Positions 10,102 to 22,184 of a stretch of 64,000 nucleotides of DNA are shown piece by piece; within the stretch, counting starts at the first letter, position 1, and every line of letters starts with the position of its first letter. Under the pieces are notes generated by a model that was not told the DNA's origin, searched no databases, and saw only the letters and a list, made by a program, of their open reading frames with translations. Made by a program: the position numbers and the translations under genes. Source of the DNA: Hygrophila difformis (lineage: Eukaryota; Streptophyta; Magnoliopsida; Lamiales; Acanthaceae); NCBI GenBank assembly GCA_030278955.1, contig JAOANR010000002.1, positions 9,475,982 to 9,539,981 of the forward strand. The letters run 5' to 3'.

Positions 10102-11499
10102 TGGCGTAGTCGCCAGAACCAACGGATAATTATTCCGATAATCCCCGAGGGCCCAGTATCCAAACAAAGGGCCAAGAAATTTTCTGATGCACTGTATAAA
10201 TTCTTCTTGCAGGAAACAGAAAATCTGGAGCCCCAGGAAACCCGAAGACTGCAAATAATGATCCAGATAGATCAGGCCCGGACAAGCTCGGAATCCATTA
10301 ACATGGATTCCCCACATCGGAAGTAAATAAAGCTGGAAGAAGGCCTCAAGATGCACCAGGAAGTCCAACTAGCATGAAGAGGCCCAAAACTCCAACACTT
10401 GAAAAATTTTCAAGAATTGATGTGGTCTATTCAATGCGGTCTAAACCGCATGCATGCGGTCTAGAACGCATCAAGCCAGTCCAGGAAGAGGAGTCCAAAA
10501 TCCAGCACATGCAGTCTAGTGCATGCGGTCTAGGCGATGCGATTTAAACCGCATCACCCCTAAACTGCATCACTTAAACCGCATGCATCATTTTTGTTGA
10601 AGCAGCCAAGACTGAAGAAACGATGCGGTCTAAACCGCATCGCATGGCCTAGATCGCATCGACCCAAAATGAAGAGACAAGACTGGAATGAAGGCATGCG
10701 ATCAAAAGTCAAACGATGCAGTCTCTACGATGCGGTCTAAACCGCATCGCCTCACCTAGACCGCATCAGCTCAAAAATGGGAAGAATCGAAGGCGTAAGG
10801 ACCTGTTCAATCGATGCGGTCTAATGCATGCGGTCTTTTTAAACCGCATTGTATTAACTGCATCACCCCCAGAATGCAAGAAGTCTTCATTTTTTTAATG
10901 CAATGCGGTCTCTTTGTATCGATGCGGTCTAAACCGTATCGTCTTGTTATAGACCGCATCGACTGCTCTAAACCGCATCACTTTTATGATTTGGCTATTT
11001 TGTGCTCAACATTATGTTTTATGTGTTTTCTTGATCTTTCATGGCTTGAACTATATATAGGTCCTCCCACATCATTGTAAAAAACTTTGCTTAAGTTGAA
11101 ATCAATACCTCTTATTTTCAAAGTTCAAAACCGAGAACACTCTCTCAAAGGTGTTCTCTCCCAACCGTATTTGTCTTGAGTTTATGCTCATTTCCTACAC
11201 GCCATCAAGTTTGGAAGCTTGCTCGATGGATTGTCATGAATGATGCACTTGAAGGAAGCCATTTGTCTTGAGTTAGTCTCATTTCCCTTGGCAAGTTCGG
11301 GTCCCCTTCATTCATAAGCCTTCTTACCTTATATCTTGCAATTTAGTTTCATCATCTTATAATATATCCATCTTTTGTGTGTGTTCTTGTTCTTCATCAT
11401 CTTCCATATTCATATCCCTCTAATCATCATTTTACCTAACCCTAAAATTCATTAACACTAATCTGGATATTGTCACTAAGCAAGTTTCGATCTACGGCA
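10102..11499 (+). repeat. 5' LTR of element G1
   Basis: 1398 bp, TG...CA. U3 carries the ATGCGGTCTA half-site array (10418-10980). The TATA box is TATATATA at 11052-11059, placing transcription start near 11085 and R-U5 in the last 400 bp. Confidence 0.95.
10418..10980. repeat. palindromic half-site array in U3 of G1 5' LTR
   Basis: About 28 copies of ATGCGGTCTA or its complement, some degenerate, in 563 bp. Many face each other as GATGCGGTCTAAACCGCATC; others are separated by 5-30 bp of unrelated sequence. Most degenerate copies differ by CG to TG or CA (ATGTGGT, ATGCAGT, AACTGCAT), as expected from deamination of methylated CpG. The array ends 71 bp before the TATA box, the position of an enhancer. 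Confidence 0.93.
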
Positions 11500-11511
11500 T
11501 ATATAGAAATT

Positions 11512-11524
11512 TGGTATCAGAGCC
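11512..11524 (+). other. primer binding site (initiator Met tRNA) of G1
   Basis: TGGTATCAGAGCC, the standard plant iMet-tRNA complement, 12 nt after the 5' LTR end. Confidence 0.92.
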
Positions 11525-12184
11525 TTGCTTGTTAGTGCAATAGGATTATTCTCCATATTTTTCTCCATATTTTTTCTTGTTATTACCCTTGTTTGAAAAC
11601 CTAGAAAAACCTAAAAATATTGGTGTTATTGTTTATGCTCATAAATACCTCATGTTTACTGTTCACTGTTCATGAGCATTTATTGTGTTTATTTTGTTGT
11701 TTATGTTAGTCTTGTTGTCCTACTCTCATGTATGAATGTATTTGCATGATTGCTTGAGTTTATTGGATTAAGCAAGATTATTGTAGCATAACAGTGAAGG
11801 GTATACGGGTTTGGGAGTGTGAGTATCATTTTCATGAGTTATGAGTGTGCACCGAGTCCATCTTGTTCTTCGTGTTCTTGATATTTGCTAGAAGATTTGA
11901 AGATTTTTCATCATATTGTTCTTGGAGATTGAAGAAGAAAGCCTTGCATGCATAATACCCATCGGTCGAAAAGTTGGTAGGATTATGCTCATTAATATCC
12001 GGGTAAAACACATGCAAGACAATTGATGTATTGACAAGAGAACAATCAGTCAATTGGGGAATTAATTGTGCTGTACTAGTGCATTAATTGAGGAGTGACA
12101 CCTATCCATCCAAGAGATCCCAAACAAATGTGAAGAAGGCCACGTGTCCAGAAAGATCAAGAAGCAAAAATTTGTTAAGTGTAT

Positions 12185-12454
12185 GATGCGGTTTGTCCTC
12201 AGCTGATGCGGTCTAATAAACCGCATCCCACACATTAAACCGCATTGCACCAAGAAGCACCCTAAAAAATTTTCTAAGTTTGGAGAACTTCCCCTCGATG
12301 CGGTCTGTTCAAACCGCATCGCGTCCAGTTAAACCGCATCACCTCGCACAGCAGCAAAATTTTCCAAGTCCAGAAAATTGATGCGGTCTCCATCGATGCG
12401 GTCTGATAATCCGCATTCGGCCAAATAAACCGCATCCAGCCATCAAACTGCATC
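12185..12454. repeat. second half-site array in the G1 leader
   Basis: About 12 further copies of ATGCGGT(C/T)T or the complement in 270 bp of untranslated leader, between the primer site and gag. This cluster lies outside the LTR, so the motif was spread within the element and not only copied with the LTR. Confidence 0.88.
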
Positions 12455-13029
12455 GACAGTTCCAAAATTTTACAAGTATTGGCGGAATTTTCCACTTTTT
12501 ATATTTTGAGTGATTTAGAGTGAATTTACAATAAAGTGAATATCGGACTAGCACAACTTGAAACCTAGCCCGAGAAGCCACTTGAGTACTCGTACAATAA
12601 AGTGGATATCGTGACTGGCATTTTGTGAAACCCAAGCCCGTGAAGTCACTTGAGTAAACTGGGTTTTATTTTATTTTCTCGAGTGCAATTTTCTTGTGAG
12701 CTTTTATTTTTCCACTTCTAAATTGGGACACATATCACTGTTCTTTGCTTGCAATATTTGTTTAAAATTGTGAACTTGATCAGACTGCAGTACATGCATA
12801 CATATCTGTGCGTTCTTGATTGAGTCGAGCAGTTTCATTTAACTCTTGAACTGTGCGTCAAGATATCTGTATCTGTACTTCTCTTGCATCTGATTGAACT
12901 GTTTGAGCAGGTGACGAACTGAAGTGGTGTTGAGGACCAAGACTGAGTGCAAATCTCAGAGTTCACTCTACATATTTCAGCACTTATTTTTCTGACCCAC
13001 ATTATATCTATACTATCTTTCTGAGAATC

Positions 13030-14511
13030 ATGGCAGGTCATACTGAGCCAAGCATGACTGACATCATGGAGATGCTCCGAATAATGAAAGAGGATACCGT
13101 TAAAAGGGCTGATTTCGAGACCCTTAAGCAAACTCTTGATGCTAATGTTTCCAATATTACTGCTGTGAATGAGCGCATTGATAATTTGAGCAATGAATTT
13201 GCAGGACGCATGAAAATGCAGGATGAGGCATTGGCACTGCGAGTGATGCATCGGGTTGAGCGTAGGTTGGAAGATGCATTCTATCATCCTTCTACCTCCG
13301 GACAAAATGGAGCATCCGGAAGCAGTAGCCGGATCCAAGAAGCTGACATGACTGAGGCAGAGGATGCCATAGCTGAAAGGGAAGAGGAAATCGCAATCGG
13401 GACGTTTGACCGTCGGCAGGGCCCCGGTGTCCGAAGACCTCCTCCGATGGCACCAACCCCCCCCCCCCCCCACCCCCCACCCCGAGCAGACGAAGGACTG
13501 CGCATTAATGATCCGTTAGCCATGCCTCCACCGCCTATGCCGAATAGACCCCGAAATGTGCCTATAATAAACAGAGATGATCCCGATGATGTAGATGACA
13601 ATCTGCAATGCATTAAGTTCACCATTCCTACTTTCAAGGGAACCAGTGACCCTAATGAATTTCATGATTGGAGAAACACCATGGAAATGATCTACAACTG
13701 CCACAACTACTCCGATTTCAAAAAGATCCAACTGGCAGTTCAAGAATTCAAGGAGTACGCCCAAATATGGTGGCAAAAATTCACAACGGATCATCACAAT
13801 GCTGGCCAACCTCAAGTCACGGATTGGGAATATTTTCTGCAACTCATGGAGAGGATTCGTGCCTCCCACCTACAAACCAGACATGTACATGAAGGTGATC
13901 AGTCTTAAGCAGGAGTTAAGAACTGTTGAGGAATACTACCGCGAAATGGAAATGCTCATGATGAGAGCACAATTCAATGAAGATCCATTGATCACACTGA
14001 CCAGATTCGCAAAAGGATTGAGGCCTGAAATCTTCGAGGAAATGGATATGAGAGTCTATGTAAACATCACGGATTTGGTAAGGAAAGCCGCAAAATTCGA
14101 AGGCCAACTCAAGAGGAGAACCCATCGAACTTCCACAGGTTACAACCCGAGCAAGCCCTGATTGATCCGACCACCCGAGCGGGCCGAAAGACCTAAAAAT
14201 CCACAGCCGACACCGTCGCTAGTTCGTGATGAGGGAGGTTACAAGCCTAAAAGGTTTGAACTGGGAAGAATTTCAGGGAGTTCAATAGGGATGATCGAAG
14301 CAGGACTCAGGGCCGAGAACAACATCCACCCGCCAAGGACAAAAGGGAAATCACTTGTTGGAAATGTGGCAAGAAAGGCCATTATGCCAATGAATGCAAT
14401 TATCCAAGACGAGTGGCCATACTCAATATTGGCGAGGAGGAAAGGCCTGTGATCGAAGTCGAGCCAGGAGTGTTCAAGATTTATGACTCCGACAAAGAGG
14501 ATGACTGTGAA
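13030..14511 (+). pseudogene. gag of element G1, frameshifted
   Basis: The start is the ATG at 13030 (MAGHTEPSMTD). An N-terminal helical segment (to about residue 85) is followed by a Pro-rich linker, with a C-homopolymer in the DNA near 13461. The retrotransposon gag core follows (FTIPTFKGTSDPNEFHDW, then YAQIWWQKF). The frame breaks near 13850, resumes with YKPDMYMKVISLKQELRTVE to 14161, and breaks again. A CCHC knuckle of the form CWKCGKKGHYANEC sits at about 14350-14400 in a third frame. The sequence continues into the PR region across the nested insertion at 14512. The gene is not functional as it stands. Confidence 0.9.
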
Positions 14512-16932
14512 TGTAACACCCCGGATTTGATAACCCAGGCCGGGATGTCACCGCCACATCTCTCTAGCAAGACACGGATTCTCCGAGCTTGCCAAAGAGA
14601 TGCAAGGCTATAGGTATTGCAAAAGATTTAAAAACAAGTCCGGAATCTATGTAAAAATAATAAGTATCATCCACACATATAGTAGTAATAATATATTGCA
14701 GCGGAAAAATGTAAATGGGCCGACATGGCCAAAACTCGGGATTTACATGCCCGTTATGCAAGTATCGTAAAAAACAAATAAACAATGTTTAATAATCCAT
14801 CCCCAATGCACATGCTATGCATTATCTCCGTACTCTGAAAGAAAAGAGAAAACAACAATTTTATCAGTATATAAAATACTGAGTAAGTCGATCCTAACAT
14901 AGCAATAAAGGGATTTAATTAGGTAATTCAAAATTTCACTCCTAACATGCATTCACAAAATTTAAAGGAAATAATAATTTTAATTGTGTATTTGAACATG
15001 CATCTAATCCACAATAATAATTTAGTCATGCCATGAAATTTAAAGCCATAATTTAAATGCATAATTTAAAGACATGCAAAAATAAATAAATACTTAAAAA
15101 TATTAAATCTTTTATTTCCCCGTTACGTAACCATTTCTCAGTGTTTTGTATAGCCGGTGATCCGGCGGCCGCAGCCGTATCTGCCATACCCAGTAACACT
15201 CCGGAGCCTCGAGAAATCCATACGGACAACCCGAGAGAGTAGGCCATGTATCTCCCGCCGATTGGCGTAATATTTCATCAAATTCTCTCGTCCATTATAG
15301 GCCCGAAGAGAAAGGCTAGAGGGGCACCCTGCAGAGCACTCACCCTCCACCAAGTATCTCATGTATCGTTTAGATTTAATGTATCGGGGTTTTTCAAAAG
15401 TGTAGATGTATCGTATTTCAAATCTTTGATCGTTCGTTTCGAAATTTCAAAATCCTTCGATTTAAAGGTATCTTGGCGTCACAGTTTGCGCCTTTTCAAT
15501 TTAAAAATCTATTTTAAGTCCGAAAAATCTGAAATCTTCACACTCTATGCAAAACACCCTAACGAACAACTTTCGTGTTTTAACTTTTCCGAAATAAGTT
15601 GAGGAAACATGTCAAAAATCGATTTTACTATGCAATCAGAAATCTGTCCGAACTCAGGTATGACACAGTTCAAAATTTCGACGTTTTAACATATCAAATG
15701 GACTTCAAAAATTCTGAAATTTTAACCACATATACTAGACATGATTATCTACAACTTTCATTTAGATTGTAAAGATCAACTCGGACTAGAAATTATAGAA
15801 ACATGCTCATCAAGTTCGAATATGAAAACTGTCAGGTTTTCCGAAAAGTCCTAGTAAACAGTTTATATTCGGCGCGATTTGAAATAGCAAACGTTAACGA
15901 AAATGTCTGAAATTTTTACACAACCTAGATTTATGTGTTAGGATTAAAAGTCTAGTTTTGAGTTTCTCGGATTGAATCCTCGAAATATGAGTTTTAGGCC
16001 GATTACAGAAACTGCGCAAGATGGGGTTTTTAAGTTCGATTTTTACGTTTCGTTACATTACGCCTATACCGGACGCCCCGAAATCACCCGTATTGATATG
16101 AAAGGCTCAACTTACCGTGATAGAGAGTTTTGGGTCGTCCTAAGGTCGCTGGCTCGTCCAAAATCCTACGAACGGATCTCCTCAACGTCAAGCTTCCGAC
16201 TTTGGCCATGATTTTGAGTCGGACGAAGAAATCCAATGTTAGATCAAGTTTTCGGGTTCAAAAACTTAAATAGAAATCTGTGAACGACTTACCACAGATT
16301 AGAACACTAGGAATCTTGTATTCAACGCCCCCCTCCGTCGGTTTTCGTCGCCGGGAAGTGGTTGGAAAGTCGTCGGGAAATCGTCGGAAAGCGTTTTGGC
16401 TTTGGAGAGAGTTGAGAGAGTTTGAGAGTGAATGGTGACTGATGAAAATGGTGGAGAGGCTGCCCTAGGTCGCCTAAATGCTTCCCCCTTCGGCCAAAAT
16501 CTGGTTTCCAAAGTCGGGAGGTCGAATTATGGTAAGAAATCGCCGAAAACGCGCAAGTTGCCAAAACCTGTAGGGCCACGCGGGGTTGGCGCGCCTTTTT
16601 GCCAAACCCCGCCCGACCAGCGCGCGAGACTCGCCTAGACTGCGGTCCGGGCGGGTCCGTGCGATCCGATCCGTCGGGTCTTTTTCTCCTCTCTTTCGGA
16701 CTTCTATCCTTCCCCGTTTTCGCGCTCGATTTTTCCGGGTCATTTCCGGATTATGCTTCTCATCATAAATTTATTCCGTCTCAATTCGATTTCATGCTTG
16801 AAATCCTAAGACCGCTAATTCGTCGTCCTTTGACTTCCGTGCATTTCCGCGTCTACGGGTTCTCGGAAGCAAAACCTTCTCTCCTATTGGATTAATTCCT
16901 ATTTTTACATTCTAAAATTTACGGGTATTACA
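14512..16932 (-). repeat. 3' LTR of element G2
   Basis: 2421 bp. It lacks a 45-bp duplication and a roughly 21-bp segment present in the other LTR. Open frames inside it on either strand are shadows of non-coding LTR sequence. Confidence 0.95.
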
Positions 16933-16946
16933 GTCTACCCCCCTTA
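16933..16946 (-). other. polypurine tract of G2
   Basis: Read on the minus strand it is AAGGGGGGTAGAC immediately before the 3' LTR, the plus-strand DNA primer position. Confidence 0.8.
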
Positions 16947-17194
16947 AGAACCAACTTCGTCCTCGAAGTTGTACTTCATCCTCTCGCGAGTTCGGGAATT
17001 GTTTGATTAAGCGATTGTATTATTGTGTGTCGTTGTTTGTTATTATTTGACTTGTTGCCTACGTACCCCGTGAAGGGATCAAGTCATTACGTAGTTCAAA
17101 ACAATTTGATTTTGTTTATTTGGGGTACAAAGTATTCGTACAAAATATTCAGAAATACTCGGGTTGTCACATCCTCCCCCTCTTAAGATTACAG

Positions 17195-20100
17195 TTATGT
17201 CCCCATAACTGTTGTTGCACTGTCTTGGAATAGGGTTGGGTAACGCTCCCTCATGTCTGCTTCCAGCTCCCACGTTGCCGTCTCGGCTTCGTGGTTAAAC
17301 CAAAGAACCTTAACCATCCTCACGGTCTTATTCCTTGTTACCCTCTCCTTCTTGTAGAGTATTCGCACCGGAATTTCTTCGTAGCTTAAATCATCGTCCA
17401 ACTCAATTTCCTCCGGTTGGAGTACGTGGGTCGGATCATGGACGTATTTCTTCAGTTGCGAGACGTGGAACACGTCGTGGACACGAGCGAATTGTGGCGG
17501 TAATGCTAGTCGGTATGCAAGATTTCCCACTCTTTCTAGGATCTCGTAGGGTCCTATGTAGCGTGGGCTTAATTTTCCCCGCTTGCCAAAGCGCATCACA
17601 CCCTTCATCGGTGATACCTTTAACATGACCTTATCGCCTATTTGGAATTCCAAATCTTGCCGTCTCACGTCGGCATAGCTCTTTTGCCGGTCTTGTGCGG
17701 CTCTCATCTTTCCTTGGATTATTTTGACTTGTTGAGCCATGTCCTCAACAAGTTGCGGTCCAATTACCATAGTCCTCTCGCTCTCTTCCCAGCTCAATGG
17801 GCTTCGGCATTTGCGTCCATACAGTGCCTCGAAAGGTGCCATGCCAATGCTAGCATGGTAGCTGTTGTTGTAGGAAAATTCGATCAAGGGTAAGTGATTT
17901 TCCCAGCTTCCTTTAAACTCTAATACGCATGCCCTCAGCATGTCTTCCAAAGTTTGGATCGTCCTTTCCGTTTGTCCATCCGTCATGGGATGGAATGCGG
18001 TACTCATTTTTATCTTTGTACCGAGGGCTTCTTGTAGTTTTGTCCAAAAATGTGAGACGAATCTACTGTCTCTGTCCGAGATGATGTCATGTGGTACTCC
18101 ATGTCATCGTACCACGTTGTCGACATAGGCCCTTGCCAATTGGTCCATGGACCAGGTATCCTTCATTGGGATAAATATGGCAGCTTTTGTCAACCTATCC
18201 ACGATCACCCAGATTTTATTCATCCCCTTCGGTGAACGTGGTAACCCCGAAACGAAGTCCATTGAAATGCTATCCCATTTCCAACTTGGGATTTCCAATG
18301 GCTGCATTAATCCTAAGGGTTTCTGCCGTACGGCCTTGACCTTCTGGCAGGTAAGGCATCTTGCCACAAACTCGGCTATTTCTCTCTTCATGTTCGGCCA
18401 CCAATAGTTCTTCTTTATGTCCTTGTATAGCTTCTCGCCTCCGGGGTGGACCGAATATGGGGTATTATGGCCTTCCTCCATTACTCTTTGCTTCAGGTTC
18501 TCGCATTTTCGTGGTATGCACCACCTTCCCTTGAAGCGGATGCTTCCGTCCTCATGGATTTTAAAATCCATTGCCTTTCCTTCAGCAATGCTCCTCCTAA
18601 TTTCCTCCAGCTTTTCATCACCCTGTTGTGCTAGTCGTATCTCATCAAGTATGGTAGATCCTACTACCATCGTGTTGACGACCTCACTTACTTCGCCGGA
18701 GTGTACCAACTCCAGACTTAATTTCGCCAAGTCTCTGTACAACTCGGCCGGTACCACAAGTGAATTCACCACGTGTTGAGTCTTTCGACTCAAGGCATCG
18801 GCCACGACGTTGGCTTTTCCTTCGTGGTACGCGATTTCCAGGTCGTAATCCTTAATCAGTTCCAACCATCTTCTTTGCCTCAAATTCAGCTCTTTTTGCG
18901 TAAATATATACTTGAGGCTCTTATGGTCGGTGAACATCCGACACTTCCGCCCATAGAGGTAATGCCTCCATATCTTTAGAGCGAACACGACTGCGGCTAG
19001 CTCTAAGTCGTGCGTTGGATAGTTCTCTTCGTGTGGCTTTAGTTGACATGATGCGTATGCTATGACCCTTTGATCTTGCATTAGTACGGATCCCAATCCT
19101 TCCTTCGAGGCGTCGCTGTACACCTCGAAGTCTCCATCCTCCGATGGTAATGTCAACACCGGTGCTGTAGTAAGTCGTTTCTTCAATTCTTGGAATGCGG
19201 AATCACACTCACTGGTCCAGTCGTATTTCACCCCTTTCTTTAGCAGCTGTGTCAATGGGCGAGCGATCCTTGAAAAATCCCTTACGAACCTTCGGTAGTA
19301 CCCTACCAATCCGAGAAAACTTCTTATCTCGGTTGGATTCTTCGGTGGCACCCATTCGATCACTGCCGAGATCTTTGCTGGGTCCACTGCCACTCCGTTG
19401 GCGGATACGATATGTCCCAGAAATGCCACTTCTCTTAGCCAGAAGTCGCATTTGGACAGTTTGCCATACAGCTGATTTGCTCGTAAAATCCCTAACACTT
19501 TGTGTAAGTGTTCGGAATGCTCTTCTTCGCTTTTCGAGTAGATCAGGATGTCATCTATGAACACCACTACGCATTGATCTAATAATTCCCGAAACACGTT
19601 GTTCATGAGATTCATGAACATCGCTGGGGCGTTCGTCAGCCCGAATGATAGCACCGTGAATTCGTAATGCCCGTAGCGAGTTCTGAATGCCGTCTTTGGG
19701 ATATCCTTTTCGGCGATCCTTAACTGGTGATATCCGGATCGTAGGTCGATCTTTGAAAATACTGAGGCTCCCTTCAGTTGGTCGAACAAATCCTCTATTC
19801 TTGGCAACGGGTACTTGTTCTTGACCGTGACTTGGTTAAGTCCTCTATAATCGATGCATAGTCGTAGACCTCCATCTTTCTTCTTCACGAATAAGACCGG
19901 GGCTCCCCATGGGGACGTGCTCGGCCTTATGTAGCCCTTTTCTAGCAACTCCTCGAGTTGTTCTTTTAGTTCTTTCATTTCCAGCGGCGCCATACGGTAA
20001 GGAGGCTTCGAGACAGGCTCCGTTCCCGGAATAAGATCTATAGTGAATTCCAGATCTCTCTCAGGCGGCATGCCGGGAACGTCTTCCGGGAATACATCCG

Positions 20101-20779
20101 GGTATTCTCTCACCACCGGAATGTTATCCACCTTGACCTCTTCGGCCTCAAGGTTATGAATGTAGCAAGCATATAACGCGTAACCCTTACGCATTAAGCT
20201 ACATAGCTTCATGGCGTTAACTATCTTGGTAGACTTCTTAGGGGGTTGGGAGTAAAAGATGACCCTCCTTCCCCGACTCTTTGACAACGTGATCTTTTGT
20301 TTTTGGCAATCGATCACGGCTTTATATTGGGTTAGCCAATCCATTCCTAGTATGACGTCAAAATCCTGTAGTTCGAATTCTACTAAGTTCGCGAAAAACT
20401 CTACGTTCTTTATAACTATCGGAATTCCGTTATATTGCTTAGAGCATGATACTACCTCTCCCGATGGAAGTTGAATCCCTAAGTTAATCAATTCGCACTT
20501 AGGTAGATCTAGTTCAGGTAAGACTCTAGATGATATTATCGAACAACTAGCTCCTGAGTCAAATAGAACTCTAAGGGGTGTACTTAAGACATGGAACGTA
20601 CCTCCCATTACGTCCCCTTGCATAGGCACATCTGCCTCATTGATGACATTCAATCGCCCCATTGGACGTCCCGGGTTGCCTTGCTGATCCCGGTTCGGGT
20701 TCTGATTCTGTTGCTGATTTGGATTCTGTGGGGGACGTTGATTCTGATTGAGATTCTGGTTTTGAGGGGGTCTATACCC
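17195..20779 (-). pseudogene. pol (PR-RT-RNase H-INT-chromodomain) of G2, two nonsense codons
   Basis: The frame continues from gag after an in-frame TAG at 20782-20780; the first ATG after it is at 20662. Visible domains are: protease with [11 protein letters not shown] with [11 protein letters not shown] and the intact FIDD box; RNase H ([19 protein letters not shown]); integrase zinc finger ending CLTCQ; and catalytic residues in [12 protein letters not shown] and DGQTE. A second in-frame stop, TGA at 18106-18104, falls just before [12 protein letters not shown], where relatives have a Trp or Leu codon. The 270-residue tail (18007-17195) includes the GPYEIL module and a chromodomain ([20 protein letters not shown]), which in this clade guides integration to heterochromatin. 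All catalytic residues are retained, so inactivation is recent or conditional. Confidence 0.93.
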
Positions 20780-21913
20780 CTAGTTGTTTCCATTCCGTCC
20801 ATCCTGGTTGCGAGGCTGAGTTGGCCCCGTGCCTAAGTCCTCTCTCTTGGTGATGTTTTCCAGTTGAGTGCGGCACTCATTCACCATGTGGCCGTTGCGA
20901 CCACACCTGTAGCAGGCGCCCTGTTGGGGGCACCTTCTGGCCAAATGAGGCCTGCCGCATCTCTGGCAAGGTGGTACCGGGTTACCCCGGAAAAGGGTTC
21001 TATCGTCATATTCTCTGTTGTTGTTTTGAGGGGGTCTGTTCAGATCTCCCCGAAAGTTGTTCCCTACAGCATTGTTTCCGGAACGGTTGTCTCTACCCCT
21101 CTTATCCTGACCCTGAGATCCTCGGCTGGGTTCTCCACTCACTTTCCTTTTTAGTTGTTGCACCCTTGCAACAGCTACCGCACGATCATACACCGATTGC
21201 AGGTCTGGGTATGGGACGCCAGTGATCACCTCTCGTATAGCCAAGTTTAGCCCCATTTCAAATTTCCGTGCCTTCTCCACGTCTGTCGGCACGAGTCTCG
21301 GCGCGAAACGCACCAACTCCTTGAAACGGGTGTAATATTCCTGGACTGTTTGCCCTCCTTGCTTCAGAGATAAGAACTCCTCGTACATGGCGGACTTTGT
21401 GCTCATGGGATAAAAGCGATCCCTAATCAGACTCATGAATTCTTCCCAAGAATAGGGTTCCTCGTCCTCGGCTAACTTATCTTGCATGGCACGCCACCAG
21501 TCATCCGCCTCCCCTCCGAGGTAGTACGATGCCACAGGCACCTTCTCGCCAATTGGGCACTTCACCGCGTTTAATAACTTGTCGAATGTTCGGATCCATT
21601 CTTCAAGCTTAGCCGGGTCCTCTTCTCCGGCGTAGTTCGGCGGACGATACGAGTTCACCATAGCTAGGTAGTTAATGCGGGCCTCGGGTGGAGGTACCGC
21701 AGCGGCCTGGCCTTGGTTCACATGCGCGTTCCCTATCGCAATGAGAACCTCTTCTAGGGTGCGTAGGCGCGCGTCCATGTTGTTTGGCATAGGGTTTGCC
21801 GGCTCCTCTTGAGCGTGTACCCCTTCGCCGGGTATAGGCATTTCTGGTTGCATAGGGGTTTCGTTGGTGTTTGGAGTAGTGGGCTGAGCGCGTGGTCTTC
21901 CTCTCGGTGCCAT
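20780..21913 (-). CDS. gag of element G2
   Basis: 377 codons from the ATG at 21913, ending at TAG (20782-20780), in the same frame as pol. The capsid core spans about residues 75-200 (NYAGEEDPAKLEEWIRTFDK, DDWWRAMQDK, FYPMSTKSAMYEEFLSL, VQEYYTRFKELVRF). Two zinc knuckles follow near residues 318 and 332: CQRCGRPHLARRC (one residue short between C and H) and a canonical CYRCGRNGHMVNEC. The gene is intact as a separate ORF. In relatives gag and pol form one continuous ORF, so this stop needs explaining (mutation or readthrough). Confidence 0.93.
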   Translation of the reverse strand: MAPRGRPRAQPTTPNTNETPMQPEMPIPGEGVHAQEEPANPMPNNMDARLRTLEEVLIAIGNAHVNQGQAAAVPPPEARINYLAMVNSYRPPNYAGEEDPAKLEEWIRTFDKLLNAVKCPIGEKVPVASYYLGGEADDWWRAMQDKLAEDEEPYSWEEFMSLIRDRFYPMSTKSAMYEEFLSLKQGGQTVQEYYTRFKELVRFAPRLVPTDVEKARKFEMGLNLAIREVITGVPYPDLQSVYDRAVAVARVQQLKRKVSGEPSRGSQGQDKRGRDNRSGNNAVGNNFRGDLNRPPQNNNREYDDRTLFRGNPVPPCQRCGRPHLARRCPQQGACYRCGRNGHMVNECRTQLENITKREDLGTGPTQPRNQDGRNGNN

Positions 21914-22146
21914 GCTGTTGCAAGAACAAGAGAGTTTAGATTCTTTTTGTGGAAGTATTATGTAATGCTTAGGAAATAATTTGACTAAATAAATGACGAT
22001 ATTAACAGGTATCAGTCTGTTGGAACCTGTTAGTATAGGTTGTTGGGGTTTAGCGTATTGTTTGTTGTTATTCGGGGTTGGTTCTACTTACTGCTTTGTT
22101 TTTTTTTTTTCGTGAACAGTAACCTGTTCAGGTTTTTTTTTAGACC

Positions 22147-22184
22147 CTAGGGTTCAGGGTTTAGGGTTTAGGGTTTAGGGTTGG
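22147..22184. repeat. short telomere-type repeat in the G2 leader
   Basis: Five tandem heptamers of the AGGGTTT type, three perfect, i.e. the plant telomere unit CCCTAAA read on the element's sense strand. They lie between the coiled-coil ORF and gag. AAACCCTAA is also the telo-box of plant promoters. Confidence 0.85.

Noticed and set aside
10418..10980. Regularly recurring palindromic repeat resembling a CRISPR array
   Set aside because: Spacing is irregular, units occur in both orientations, there are no cas genes, and the array lies in LTR U3 of a plant retrotransposon.
13284..13637. Gly-rich minus-strand frames near 13.3-13.6 kb
   Set aside because: Shadows of the Pro-rich linker of the G1 gag.
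15246..16895. Frames of 60-120 codons in the G2 LTR (and their copies at 24.1-25.8 kb)
   Set aside because: The same sequences recur in both LTRs, have no domain, and differ in length through LTR indels; non-coding LTR.
22147..22184. Interstitial telomere as evidence of a chromosome end or fusion
   Set aside because: Only five units and located in the leader of a retrotransposon; better explained as part of the element.
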